This document shows, in pieces, positions 35,639 to 44,787 of a stretch of DNA of 64,000 nt. Below the pieces are notes generated by a model. The model was not told the DNA's origin and ran no database searches. It saw only the letters and a list, made by a program, of their open reading frames with translations. A program made the translations under genes and the position numbers. This stretch comes from Betaproteobacteria bacterium. Its GTDB lineage: Bacteria; Pseudomonadota; Gammaproteobacteria; Burkholderiales; SG8-41. The stretch spans positions 1 to 64,000 of the forward strand of contig JANYDM010000084.1 in assembly GCA_025363575.1 (NCBI GenBank). Reading direction: 5' to 3'. The stretch's first letter is position 1. Each line of letters starts with the position of its first letter.

Positions 35639-36569
35639 CTTCCTTGCACTCGCAATAAGCGCGCAAGCGCAGCCTTACCCGACCAAGCCGATCCGCATGA
35701 TCGTGATTTCCGCGCCGGGCGGCAGCACCGACATCCTGTCGCGCGCAGTCGGACGGGCACTGACTGAAAGCCTGGGCCAGACCATCGTCATCGACAATAA
35801 ACCCGGCGGCGGCGGCGTCATCGCGACGGAAACGACGGCGAAAGCACCCCCAGACGGCTATACGATATTGATGTCCAATACCAGCCACTCGGTATTGCCG
35901 AGCCTGCATACGAAACTGCCGTACGACCCGATCAAGGATTTCGCGCCTGTCAGCCTGGTCGCACTCACCCATAGCCTGCTGCTGGTTCCACCGGCGCTGC
36001 CGGTAAAGAACGTGAAAGAACTGATCGCTCTCGCCAAGGCGCAGCCGGGCAAGCTTAACTACGCATCGGGCACCACGGGCGCATCCGCTCACTTCGGCGC
36101 CGAGCTCCTGAAGCTGATGGCCGGTGTCAACATTGTGCAGGTGCCTTACAAAGGGACCGCCGCGCAGCTCACCGCGCTGATGGGCAACGAAGTCCAGATG
36201 AGCTTTGTGACCATGCCGTCGGCGCTGCCGCATGTCACATCGGGCCGCTTGCGGGCCATTGCGATCGGCAGCCCGAGACGCTCGCCGACGTTGCCCGACG
36301 TGCCGACCGTCGCGGAATCGGGACTGCCCGGCTTCGACATTGCCGCGTGGAACGGCATACTTGCTCCCGCGCGCACGCCGCCGGCCATCGTCGCGCGGCT
36401 CAATGCGGCGATCGTCAAGATGGTGAATGACCCGGCCACCAAAGAGAATGCGTCCAGCCAGGGCGCGGAACTGATCAGCGACACGCCGCAGGAATTCGCC
36501 GCCTATATCAAGACGCAAATCGCGCGCTTCGCGCAGGTCGTCAAAGCGACCGGCATGCGCGCCGACTGA
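35571..36569 (+). CDS. Bug/TctC-type solute-binding receptor with repeat-derived signal peptide
   Basis: A 332-residue Bug receptor with standard mature motifs: PTKPIRMIV, clamp SAPGGSTD, VIDNKPGGGG, PPDGYTILM, QVPYKGTAAQLTAL and DVPTVAESGLPGF. The region before the cleavage site (AISAQAQ) is encoded partly by the tandem ATCGGCGGTT arm of an interspersed repeat (35607-35638), giving HRRSSAVIGG. ATG 35571 is used; ATG 35598 is an alternative, and neither has a good ribosome site, unlike most Bug genes here. It is 23 bp before an acyl-CoA dehydrogenase gene. Confidence 0.88.
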   Translation: MRNRKKLSGMAFHRRSSAVIGGCFLALAISAQAQPYPTKPIRMIVISAPGGSTDILSRAVGRALTESLGQTIVIDNKPGGGGVIATETTAKAPPDGYTILMSNTSHSVLPSLHTKLPYDPIKDFAPVSLVALTHSLLLVPPALPVKNVKELIALAKAQPGKLNYASGTTGASAHFGAELLKLMAGVNIVQVPYKGTAAQLTALMGNEVQMSFVTMPSALPHVTSGRLRAIAIGSPRRSPTLPDVPTVAESGLPGFDIAAWNGILAPARTPPAIVARLNAAIVKMVNDPATKENASSQGAELISDTPQEFAAYIKTQIARFAQVVKATGMRAD

Positions 36570-36592
36570 GCACAACCGAAAGAGGGCCCGCC

Positions 36593-37756
36593 ATGGATTT
36601 TGCCTTAAGCGATGAGCAGAAAATGTTTTGCGATTCGGTGCGTGGATTCGCTGAAAAGCACCTCGCCGCCGGCGCGCTCAAGCGCGCGCATCAGGAAGAG
36701 CATCCGTGGGACGTGTCAAAGCTGATCGCCGGGCAGGGCCTGATGGGCATTGCGATGAAAGAGGAGGACGGCGGCCAGGGCGGCACACTGATGGATGCGA
36801 TACTCGCGATCGAGACTGTCGCTCAGGTATGCCCGCGCAGTGCCGACGTGATTCAAGCCGGCAACTTCGGACCGGTACGCGTGCTCGCCGAGTACGGCAC
36901 GCGCGACCAGAAAGACCGCTACCTCAAAAAAATTCTTGCCGGCGAATCGGTCATTACCGTCGGCATGACGGAGCCCGAAGCGGGCAGCGCGGTGACCGAC
37001 CTCGTAACGTCGGCGAAAGCCGACGGCGCCGGTTACCGCGTCAATGGCACCAAGGTATTTCAGACCCACGCCTCGTACGCGGAAGTGATGCTGACCTACG
37101 TGCGCTTCGCTCCCGGCGTCGGTGGCATCGGCTCGGTGCTGATCCCGCGCGATGCGGAAGGCTTCAAGCAGGGTGCGCCTTCGAAATTTCTCAACGGCGA
37201 GGACTGGGTTCAAACCTATCTCGACAACGTGTACGTTCCTCCCGAGAACGTGATGCTGAAAGAGGGCGGCTTCAAGAAGCAGATCGCCGGCTTCAACGTA
37301 GAGCGCATCGGCAATACGGCGCGTTCACTGGCGTTCGGCCGCTACGCGTACGAGCAGGCGCGGCAATGGGCGATGCAGCGCAAGCAGTTTGGCCGTCCGC
37401 TGTGCGACTTTCAGGGCCTGCAGTGGAAGTTCGCCGACATGAAAATCAAGCTCGACGCCGGCCAGCTGTTGATCTATCGCGCGGTAGCCAACGCAGTCGA
37501 CGGTATCCCGTCCGCAGACGATACAGCCATTGCGAAAGCGTTCTGCAATCAGGCGGGCTTTGACATCTGCAACGAAGCGATGCAGGTCATGGGCGGCATG
37601 GGCTATACGCAGGAGACGCTGGTCGAGTACTGCTTCCGCAAATGTCGTGGCTGGATGATCGCCGGCGGCTCGATCGAGATCCTCAAGAACCGCATCGCCG
37701 AAGGCATCTTCGAGCGCTCGTTCTCGCAGCGTCCGCCGAAAACCGGCAAAGCGTAA
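36593..37756 (+). CDS. Acyl-CoA dehydrogenase family flavoprotein
   Basis: A 387-residue acyl-CoA dehydrogenase with the full three-domain fold. VGMTEPEAGSAVTD is the FAD/substrate segment, RKQFGRPLCDFQGLQ the central one, and AMQVMGGMGYTQE lies near the C-terminus. In medium-chain enzymes the catalytic Glu lies in a YEGT motif; the equivalent here appears to be AGGS, so the base may be elsewhere or the reaction altered. It is followed 13 bp later by an ADP-forming acyl-CoA synthetase gene, which could make its substrate. FAD dependence is expected from the family. Confidence 0.88.
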   Translation: MDFALSDEQKMFCDSVRGFAEKHLAAGALKRAHQEEHPWDVSKLIAGQGLMGIAMKEEDGGQGGTLMDAILAIETVAQVCPRSADVIQAGNFGPVRVLAEYGTRDQKDRYLKKILAGESVITVGMTEPEAGSAVTDLVTSAKADGAGYRVNGTKVFQTHASYAEVMLTYVRFAPGVGGIGSVLIPRDAEGFKQGAPSKFLNGEDWVQTYLDNVYVPPENVMLKEGGFKKQIAGFNVERIGNTARSLAFGRYAYEQARQWAMQRKQFGRPLCDFQGLQWKFADMKIKLDAGQLLIYRAVANAVDGIPSADDTAIAKAFCNQAGFDICNEAMQVMGGMGYTQETLVEYCFRKCRGWMIAGGSIEILKNRIAEGIFERSFSQRPPKTGKA

Positions 37757-37769
37757 GGAGCGCGGCGTG

Positions 37770-39884
37770 ATGACCCAGGACCACGTAGAAAGTCAGACGA
37801 ACAAGGCGGCGCTGGCACGGGCGCTCTTCGAACCGAAAACGGTTGCGCTAATCGGCGCATCCGGCGATCCGAAAAAGAACACCTCGCGTCCGCAGCGTTT
37901 TCTGCGCAAGCACGGTTACACAGGCCGTATCGTGCCGGTCAATCCCGGACGCGATGAAATCTTTGGCGAGAAAGCCTTTCCGGATCTTATGTCAGTGCCG
38001 GACGCGGTCGAGCACGCTTTCATCATGGTGCCGAAGGACGCGGTCGCCGCGGCCATTGAGCAATGCGTCCAGAAAAGAGTAACAACCGCGACGATTTACA
38101 GCGACGGCTTTGCCGAGACCGGCGACGAGGGCCGCCGCATGCAGGACGAAGTGGTGGCTATCGCCCGCGCCGGCGGCGTGCGCGTGCTGGGGCCGAATTG
38201 CATCGGCATATTGAGCATACGGCCGTCGTTCGCGCTGTCGGTCAACGCCGTGCTCGAAATGGACAACATCACGCCCGGCCCATTCGCGATCGTATCGCAG
38301 TCCGGCAGCATGACGGGCGGGTTGCTGTCGCGCGGGCTTGGCCGCGGCGCGGGCTTCTCAAAACTGATTTCGGTCGGCAACGAAGCGGACATCGGCGTCG
38401 GCGAGCTGACTGACATGCTGGTCGACGATCCCAACACCGGTACGATTTTGCTGTTCTTGGAAACGCTGCGCGACGCCGACCGGCTGGCCCACGCCGCAAG
38501 ACGCGCATATGCGGCAGGCAAACCTGTCATCGTCTACAAGCTCGGCCGCTCCGACATTGGCCAGGACCTGGCGGCATCGCATACCGGCGCGCTCGCAGGC
38601 GCGGACGAAGTAGCAGACGCATATTTCCGCGCGCACGGCATACTGCGCGTCGACATGCTGGAAAACCTGTTCGAATTGCCTGCCCTGATCAAAGGTCAAA
38701 AGCCCGCGTCGCGGCATCGCGTCGCGGTGATGACGACGACCGGCGGCGGCGCTGCCGCGGTCGTCGACCGGCTCGGCACTTTCGGCGTTGAAGTCGTAGC
38801 ACCCTCGGACCGCGTTGCCGAAAACCTTGCGCAGAAAAAAATCACCATCCCGCGCACGCGGTTGACCGACCTCACCCTCGCCGGCGCGAAAAAAGAAATT
38901 TACAGCGCCGTGCTTGGTGAACTGCTGGCGTCCGATCATGCCGATCTGGTGCTCGCTGTCGTGGGCAGCTCCGCGGCACTACATCCGCAAATTGCGATCG
39001 AGCCCATCGCCGAAGCCGACCGCCGCGGCAAACCGCTCGCGGCATTTCTCGCGCCGCATGCCGAAACTTCTCTGGGCCTGCTCGCCAACTCGGGTGTCGC
39101 GGGATTCCGCACGCCGGAATCGTGCGCTGACGCGATACGTGCATGGCGCGACTGGACGCCGCCGCTCGAGGTGCCCAGCACCGATGTGACAAAACTTGCC
39201 GCCGCGGCGGCACTCATAAAAACGATGCCGGGCACACAAATTAACGAATACGATGCCTGCAGGGTTTTCTCCGCGCTCGGCATCGCGCAAGCGGCGACTG
39301 CCGTGATCGCGCAACCCGAACAGGCCGCAGGCGTCGCGTTTCCAGTCGTGGCAAAAATCCTGTCGCCCGATATTCTGCACAAGACTGAGGCGGGCGGCGT
39401 CGTCCTCAATATCGGTGACGCGCAGGCGTTGAAAGACGCCGCGATGCAGATCCTCGCGCGCGTCAAAGCCAAACATCCCGCCGCAAAGATCAACGGCATT
39501 CTCGTCCAGCGCATGGAGAAAGGGCTGGCCGAAGCCATCCTGGGCTTCCGCCGTGATCCGCAGGTCGGCCCGGTCGTCGTCCTCGGCGCCGGCGGCGTGC
39601 TCGCCGAAATCTACAAGGACATCGCGATCCGCCTCGCGCCCGTCAGTCTCGCCACCGCGCGCGCCATGGTGGACGAAGTGCGCGGCCTAGCGGTGATACG
39701 CGGCTATCGCGGTCTGCCGCGCGGCGACTGTGACGCGCTCGCCGCAGCCGTGGTTGCAATGTCGCAGCTCGCGATGCTCGCTGGGCGCGCCGTGACCGAA
39801 GCCGAAATCAATCCCCTCATCGTCAAAGCTGAAGCGCAAGGCGTAGTTGCGGTGGACGGTCTCATCGTGTTCCGCGAAAATTAG
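37770..39884 (+). CDS. ADP-forming acyl-CoA synthetase (acetyl-CoA synthetase, NDP-forming family)
   Basis: A 704-residue single-chain acid:CoA ligase that forms an acyl-CoA with ATP giving ADP. Order of domains: CoA-binding (about 20-150, VALIGASGDPKKNTSR, GPNCIGI), ligase-CoA (about 160-310, SQSGSMTGGLLS), ligase domain with ASHTGALAGAD, whose His is the expected phosphohistidine site, then ATP-grasp (about 485-700, VAKILSPDILHKTEAGGV). AAGGAG at 37755-37760 supports ATG 37770 or GTG 37767. It is paired with an acyl-CoA dehydrogenase just upstream. Confidence 0.9.
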   Translation: MTQDHVESQTNKAALARALFEPKTVALIGASGDPKKNTSRPQRFLRKHGYTGRIVPVNPGRDEIFGEKAFPDLMSVPDAVEHAFIMVPKDAVAAAIEQCVQKRVTTATIYSDGFAETGDEGRRMQDEVVAIARAGGVRVLGPNCIGILSIRPSFALSVNAVLEMDNITPGPFAIVSQSGSMTGGLLSRGLGRGAGFSKLISVGNEADIGVGELTDMLVDDPNTGTILLFLETLRDADRLAHAARRAYAAGKPVIVYKLGRSDIGQDLAASHTGALAGADEVADAYFRAHGILRVDMLENLFELPALIKGQKPASRHRVAVMTTTGGGAAAVVDRLGTFGVEVVAPSDRVAENLAQKKITIPRTRLTDLTLAGAKKEIYSAVLGELLASDHADLVLAVVGSSAALHPQIAIEPIAEADRRGKPLAAFLAPHAETSLGLLANSGVAGFRTPESCADAIRAWRDWTPPLEVPSTDVTKLAAAAALIKTMPGTQINEYDACRVFSALGIAQAATAVIAQPEQAAGVAFPVVAKILSPDILHKTEAGGVVLNIGDAQALKDAAMQILARVKAKHPAAKINGILVQRMEKGLAEAILGFRRDPQVGPVVVLGAGGVLAEIYKDIAIRLAPVSLATARAMVDEVRGLAVIRGYRGLPRGDCDALAAAVVAMSQLAMLAGRAVTEAEINPLIVKAEAQGVVAVDGLIVFREN

Positions 39885-39926
39885 CCCTCTGCTTCATTGA
39901 TCAATACAGTCGCAAGGAGGAGTGCC

Positions 39927-41288
39927 ATGCTGACTCAGAAGCTCGCCGACTACGCCGTCAAAGAACAGACATCAAAACTGCCGGCCGAGGTTTGGCATCA
40001 CGCCAAGCGCGCGGTCATCGACTGGTATGCGGCCCTGCTGCCGGGCAGCTTGGTGGCCCCTGCGACGGTGCTCGAGCAGGCGCTGGCTGAAGAACTGGAT
40101 CACGGCAATGCGCGGCTTGCATCCGGGCGCCGCGCCACGTTGCGCGCCGCAGCGCTGATCAACGGCGCGGCTTCGCACTCGGTCGAATTCGACGATATTT
40201 ACCGCGACGCCGGCTACCATCCGGGCAGCCCGACGATATCGGCGGCGCTCGCGGCGGCGCAATCCACCGGCGCGTCCGGCGAAACGTTCCTGCGCGGCGT
40301 GATTGTCGGCTACGAAACCTCGACGCGTATCGGCGAAGCAGTAATGCCGTCGCATTACAAGTATTGGCACACCACAGGCACCGTCGGTGCATTCGGCTCG
40401 GCGGCGGCCGTGGCGACGGTGCTGGGCTGCAGCCGCGATCAGATTGCGCACGCGCTCGGCACGGCCGGCTCGTTTGCATCCGGACTGCAGCAGGCGTTCC
40501 GCTCGCAGGCGATGACCAAGCCGCTGCACGGCGGCCATGCAGCCGACGCCGGTGCGATGGCGGCGATGGGCGCGGCCAAAGGGCTGACCGGCGCGCTCGA
40601 CATGCTCGAAGGCGAAGTCGGTTTCGGCGCGGCCATGAGCGTCAATCCGGACTGGACGAAAGCCACCAAAGATCTGGGCGTTGATTACCACATCACGCGC
40701 GTGACTTTCAAAAATCACGGCTGCTGCGGCCATACGTTCGCGCCCATCGACGGCGCACTGCACTTGCAGAAGCAGCACGGCTTCAGCTGGCGCGACGTCA
40801 AGCGTGTGAAGATCGCCACCTACAAGGCAGGCACCGACATCACGGACAACGCGAATCCGGAAGGCGAATATCAGGCCAAGTTCAGTCTGCAGTACGTGAC
40901 CGCGCATGCGCTGGTGCACGGCAGCGTGCGTCTCGTCGCGTTCGCGCCCGAACGCCTGCTTGATCCGGACGTGCGCGCGGTGCTCGCGAAAATCGAGGTC
41001 GTCGCCGACCCCGAGCTGTCGAAAGGGTACCCGGGCCAGCGCGCGGCACACGTCGAAATCGAGTTGAACGACGGCAAACTATTCAAGCATTTTCAGCCGA
41101 CGCGCAAAGGCGATCCGGAAATGCCGCTCACTGACGACGAAGTCAACGAAAAATTTATCGAGCTGGCAATGCCTGTCATCGGCGACGTGCCGGCGCGCGA
41201 ATTGCTCGCGGCGTTGTGGGCGCTCGAAAAGCGTCCCGATGCGGTGTTCGATTTCGCAGCGCGTCCGCGCGCACGCGCCGCGGGCTGA
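39927..41288 (+). CDS. MmgE/PrpD family protein
   Basis: A 453-residue MmgE/PrpD protein. The active-site region reads HSVEFDDIYRDAGYHPGSP and the N-terminus HHAKRAVIDWYAALLPGS. GGAFGSAAAV-like and GMQQ-type helical segments are present (AFGSAAAVATVLG). AAGGAGGAG before ATG 39927 sets the start. It lies 42 bp after the acyl-CoA synthetase and 11 bp before a Bug receptor, which is itself followed by another MmgE/PrpD gene. It is probably a hydro-lyase or decarboxylase of a tricarboxylate-like acid. The exact substrate is unknown. Confidence 0.9.
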   Translation: MLTQKLADYAVKEQTSKLPAEVWHHAKRAVIDWYAALLPGSLVAPATVLEQALAEELDHGNARLASGRRATLRAAALINGAASHSVEFDDIYRDAGYHPGSPTISAALAAAQSTGASGETFLRGVIVGYETSTRIGEAVMPSHYKYWHTTGTVGAFGSAAAVATVLGCSRDQIAHALGTAGSFASGLQQAFRSQAMTKPLHGGHAADAGAMAAMGAAKGLTGALDMLEGEVGFGAAMSVNPDWTKATKDLGVDYHITRVTFKNHGCCGHTFAPIDGALHLQKQHGFSWRDVKRVKIATYKAGTDITDNANPEGEYQAKFSLQYVTAHALVHGSVRLVAFAPERLLDPDVRAVLAKIEVVADPELSKGYPGQRAAHVEIELNDGKLFKHFQPTRKGDPEMPLTDDEVNEKFIELAMPVIGDVPARELLAALWALEKRPDAVFDFAARPRARAAG

Positions 41289-41299
41289 GAAGCCTCGCT

Positions 41300-42415
41300 A
41301 TGCGAGGTGGCTCGTTGCTCGCAGGTGCGGCCGCGTTATACTTTGGCGCTGCTTCGTTCGCGCAGAACTATCCTGCCAAGCCGATTCGCTTCATCCTGCC
41401 ATTTCCGCCGGGTGGGCTGGACGCGAGCAGAGAGCAGGGTTCCCGCTTGCGGGATGCGACCGACCGCGAGTCGGCCGCGGCCCCTGTGTTAATCGCGCAA
41501 GCCGACGTGCCGGGCACTCAATACCCGAATCGTCCGCTGCGTTTTATTCTTCCATTTCCCCCAGGGGGTGGCACCGACACGCTCGCGCGCATCGTCGGTC
41601 AAAAGCTCGGCGAGAATCTCGGGCAGACGATGGTGCTCGACAACCGGCCGGGCGCCGGCGCTAACATCGGCGCCGAGATTGGCGCGCACTCGGTGCCCGA
41701 CGGCTATACGCTGACAATGGGCAATGTAGCGCATGCGATCAACATGACGTTGTATGCCAGACCCGGCTACGACTTGGCGCGGGATTTCGCACCGATTACG
41801 TTGCTCGCGTCGACGCCCAATATCCTGGTGGTGCATCCGTCAGTCGCCGCGAAATCGGTGCAGGAATTGATCGCGCTCGCTAAGGCCAAGCCCGGGCAGC
41901 TTAACTATGCCTCGTCCGGCAGCGGCAGTTCGGCGCACCTTGCAGCCGAGCTGTTTAAAAGCATGGCCGGCGTCAACCTTACGCACGTACCGTACAAAGG
42001 CGGCGGACCCGCGGTGACCAGCCTCGTCGGCGGCGAGACAGTCGTCGGCTTTGCGACCGCACCGTCGGTGCTGCAGCAGATCAAGTCCGGCCGCCTGCGC
42101 GGATTAGCGGTAACGACGCTCAAACGCACGGCCGCCGCGCCCGAGCTGCCGACCATCGCCGAAAGCGGCGTGCCGAATTACGATGCCAACACCTGGTATG
42201 GCGCGCTCGCGCCGGCCGGAACAGCACCGGCGATCATCAACCGGTTGCACACGGAATTCATCAAGATCATGCAGTCGCCGGATATCCTCGAGCGCATCGC
42301 GGTGTTGGGCTACGAAGCATCGACAACCACGCGGCAAGAATTCGCAGCCTACATCCAATCCGAAATTGCCAAGTGGGGCAAGGTCGTCAAGGCCACGGGC
42401 ATCCGTGCCGACTGA
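41300..42415 (+). CDS. Bug/TctC-type receptor with duplicated N-terminal strand
   Basis: A 371-residue Bug protein, about 50 residues longer than normal. After the signal peptide (to about residue 21), YPAKPIRFILPFPPGG occupies 24-39. A linker follows (40-73, with charged residues and then an Ala/Val-rich LIAQADVPGTQ stretch), and the same module returns at 75-90 as YPNRPLRFILPFPPGG, continuing normally (GTD, VLDNRPGAGAN, VPDGYTLTM, HVPYKGGGPAVTSL). The two copies differ at many synonymous bases, so this is not a recent tandem duplication. It suggests fusion of two Bug genes by deletion. The stop overlaps the next gene. Confidence 0.85.
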   Translation: MRGGSLLAGAAALYFGAASFAQNYPAKPIRFILPFPPGGLDASREQGSRLRDATDRESAAAPVLIAQADVPGTQYPNRPLRFILPFPPGGGTDTLARIVGQKLGENLGQTMVLDNRPGAGANIGAEIGAHSVPDGYTLTMGNVAHAINMTLYARPGYDLARDFAPITLLASTPNILVVHPSVAAKSVQELIALAKAKPGQLNYASSGSGSSAHLAAELFKSMAGVNLTHVPYKGGGPAVTSLVGGETVVGFATAPSVLQQIKSGRLRGLAVTTLKRTAAAPELPTIAESGVPNYDANTWYGALAPAGTAPAIINRLHTEFIKIMQSPDILERIAVLGYEASTTTRQEFAAYIQSEIAKWGKVVKATGIRAD

Positions 42416-43754
42416 TCCGGTGACGGCGGCCCGCGCGCTTGCGCGCTACGCCGTTGAGGCGAAACACGCGGACATTCCCGCCACCGCGCGCCACGAAGCG
42501 AAGCGTTCCCTCCTGAACTGGCTCGGCTGCGCGATCGGCGGCTCGACGCATCCCGCCGTTGGGAAAGCCCTCGCCGCGCTGCTGCCGTTTTCTGCCGGCA
42601 ACGACTGCACTATTCTCGGCCGGCGCGAACGCACCGATGCGCTGCATGCGGCGCTCATCAACGGACTATCCGCGCACGTGCTCGACTTCGACGATACGCA
42701 TTTGCGCACGCTGCTGCATCCAAGCGTGCCGGTCGCATCCGCGTTACTCGCGCTTGCCGAACGACAGCCGATGAGCGGCCGCGACTTCCTGGCCGCGTTT
42801 GTCGTCGGCGTCGAAATCGAATGTCGGGTCGCCAACGCGATCTGGTTTGCGCACAACTCGCATTGGTATATCACTGGCACGGCCGGAGTCATCGGCGCCG
42901 CTGCGGCAGTCGCGCGAACGCTCGGACTCGATGAAAACCAGACGACGCACGCACTCGGCATCGCCTCAGCGCAATCCGCCGGCACGCGCGAAATGGCCGG
43001 CACGATGACCAAGGCATTTATCCACGGCCGCGCTGCGCAAAATGGATTGCTCGCCGCACTGCTCGCGCAACAGGGATTTACCTCGGCTGAAACGAGTCTC
43101 GAAGGTCCGCATGGCTTCGCTAACGTTCTCGCGCCCGAGCGCGATCTTGCCGCGCTGACAGCCGGCCTCGGCAGCACCTACGAGATTCTTGCCAACAGCT
43201 ACAAACCTTTTGCGTGCGGCGTCGTCGCCCACCCGGTCATTGACGCATGCATACGCCTGCGCGACGAAGTCAAACTGAATCCCGCGGATATTGCACGCAT
43301 CGCATTGCGCGTTAATCCGCGCGCGCTCGAGTTGACTGGAATTCAGGCGCCGCCGAACGGGCTCAAATCCAAGTGGAGCATCTATCACTCGGCCGCCGTC
43401 GCGCTGGTCGACGGCGCCGCCGGTGAGCATCAGTACGTTGACGAGCGCGTCAATGCGCCGGAAGTGCGCGCGCTGCGCGAACGCGTGACCGCGATGGGTG
43501 ACGCGCAGCTGCCCGAGATCGCCGCCGAGGTCACTGTGACCCTGAACAATGGCAAGGTGTACGCGAAGAAAGTCGACCGCGTCACCGGCAGCGCGGAAAA
43601 CCCGATGAGCGACACCGATCTCGAAGCCAAAGTGTGCGGGCTCGCACACGGAATATTGCCTGAAGCGCAGACCACGGCGCTGATCGCGACTACATGGCGC
43701 GTAGCGGAGCTGGCCGACGCCGGCGAGCTCGCGCGCGCCGCCGGAAGCCAATAA
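42405..43754 (+). CDS. MmgE/PrpD family protein
   Basis: A 449-residue MmgE/PrpD protein. The active-site region is HVLDFDDTHLRTLLHPSVPV, and AKRSLLNWLGCAIGG lies near the N-terminus. It is the closest paralogue of the protein at 60571-61926, which shares DFDDTHLRT, AKRSLLNWLG and KPFACGVVAHP-like stretches. No ATG fits; GTG 42405 is chosen, overlapping the Bug stop by 11 nt, with GTG 42420 as alternative. An isocitrate-lyase-family gene follows after 16 bp, which suggests cleavage of the hydrated product. That order is inference. Confidence 0.9.
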   Translation: MPTDPVTAARALARYAVEAKHADIPATARHEAKRSLLNWLGCAIGGSTHPAVGKALAALLPFSAGNDCTILGRRERTDALHAALINGLSAHVLDFDDTHLRTLLHPSVPVASALLALAERQPMSGRDFLAAFVVGVEIECRVANAIWFAHNSHWYITGTAGVIGAAAAVARTLGLDENQTTHALGIASAQSAGTREMAGTMTKAFIHGRAAQNGLLAALLAQQGFTSAETSLEGPHGFANVLAPERDLAALTAGLGSTYEILANSYKPFACGVVAHPVIDACIRLRDEVKLNPADIARIALRVNPRALELTGIQAPPNGLKSKWSIYHSAAVALVDGAAGEHQYVDERVNAPEVRALRERVTAMGDAQLPEIAAEVTVTLNNGKVYAKKVDRVTGSAENPMSDTDLEAKVCGLAHGILPEAQTTALIATTWRVAELADAGELARAAGSQ

Positions 43755-43770
43755 CCAAGGAGGATTACCC

Positions 43771-44664
43771 ATGGAAAAAGTAACTGCACAATTACGCAAA
43801 CTGCTGGCGGGGCCCGGCTGCGTCGTCGCTCCAGGCGTAGCCGATGGACTGGCCGCGCGTCTCGTCAAGCTCGCGGGTTTCGACGCCGTGTACATGACGG
43901 GCTTCGGCACCAGTATCACGCGCCTGGGCATGCCGGACGTCGGTCTTCTGACCGCAACCGAGATGATCGACAACGCGAGCCGCATCGTCGATGCCTGCGA
44001 GCTGCCGGTAGTGGCGGATGCCGACACCGGTTACGGCAATCCGATCAACACGCGCCGCACGATACGCGACTACGAAAAAGCCGGCGTCGCCGGCGTGCAC
44101 ATCGAAGACCAGGGCTGGCCCAAGCGCTGCGGCCACCTCGCCGGCAAGCGGGTGATTCCGACCGCGGAAATGGTCGCGAAAATCAAGGCCGCGTGCGACG
44201 CGCGGCGCGATCCGGATTTCGTCATCATCACGCGCACCGATGCGATTGCAATCGAAGGGCTCGATGCGGCGCTCGAGCGCGGCGAGCGGTACCGCGAAGC
44301 GGGGGCCGACGTCCTGTTCATCGAAGCGCCGGTCGGCCGCGCCGAAGTGGAACGCGTGTCCAAACACTTCAAGGGCGTGCCGCTGCTGTACAACATGGCT
44401 GCAAGCGGCAAGACGCCGGACTTGCCCGCGGACGAGCTCGCGAAGCTCGGCTTTCGCATTGCAATCTATCCAAACTGGGTGATACTCGCGGCAATTCCGG
44501 CGATGCAGAATATGCTCACCGAACTGAAGCGCACCGGCTCGATCGCGCACATGCGCGACAAGGTCGCCACGTTCAAGCAGTTTACGGAGATTGCCGGACT
44601 GCCCGACATCATGGAACTGGAAGAACGCTACGGCTTGCCGGAAGATCAGCGCGCGAGTTTGTGA
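43771..44664 (+). CDS. Isocitrate lyase/PEP mutase family enzyme
   Basis: A 297-residue member of the isocitrate lyase / PEP mutase superfamily, the size of 2-methylisocitrate lyase, 2,3-dimethylmalate lyase and oxaloacetate decarboxylase. Metal ligands are in VADADTGYGNP and HIEDQG, the catalytic loop is KRCGHLAGK (the lyase-type KKCGH signature), and IITRTDA follows. The cysteine in that loop favours C-C bond cleavage of a 2-hydroxyacid. AAGGAGG precedes ATG 43771. It lies after an MmgE/PrpD gene, as prpB and prpD do in the methylcitrate cycle, but no prpC is present. Confidence 0.9.
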   Translation: MEKVTAQLRKLLAGPGCVVAPGVADGLAARLVKLAGFDAVYMTGFGTSITRLGMPDVGLLTATEMIDNASRIVDACELPVVADADTGYGNPINTRRTIRDYEKAGVAGVHIEDQGWPKRCGHLAGKRVIPTAEMVAKIKAACDARRDPDFVIITRTDAIAIEGLDAALERGERYREAGADVLFIEAPVGRAEVERVSKHFKGVPLLYNMAASGKTPDLPADELAKLGFRIAIYPNWVILAAIPAMQNMLTELKRTGSIAHMRDKVATFKQFTEIAGLPDIMELEERYGLPEDQRASL

Positions 44665-44677
44665 ACCTTAAAGCCTT

Positions 44678-44769
44678 AGCCGCGGATACACGCGGATACA
44701 CGCAGATGAAGACAAAGGCTGCTAACGGCGACACGGAGTCGCTTGAGTTATCCGCGTTTATCTGCGGCT
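44678..44769. repeat. Interspersed inverted repeat, copy B
   Basis: The left arm 44678-44709 (AGCCGCGGATACACGC, GGATACACGCAGATGAA) is inverted relative to the right arm 44748-44769 (TTATCCGCGTTTATCTGCGG). It lies in the 123-bp spacer between the lyase gene and the convergent SDR gene, and matches copy C closely. Confidence 0.7.
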
Positions 44770-44787
44770 TCGAACCGCTGTAGACGA

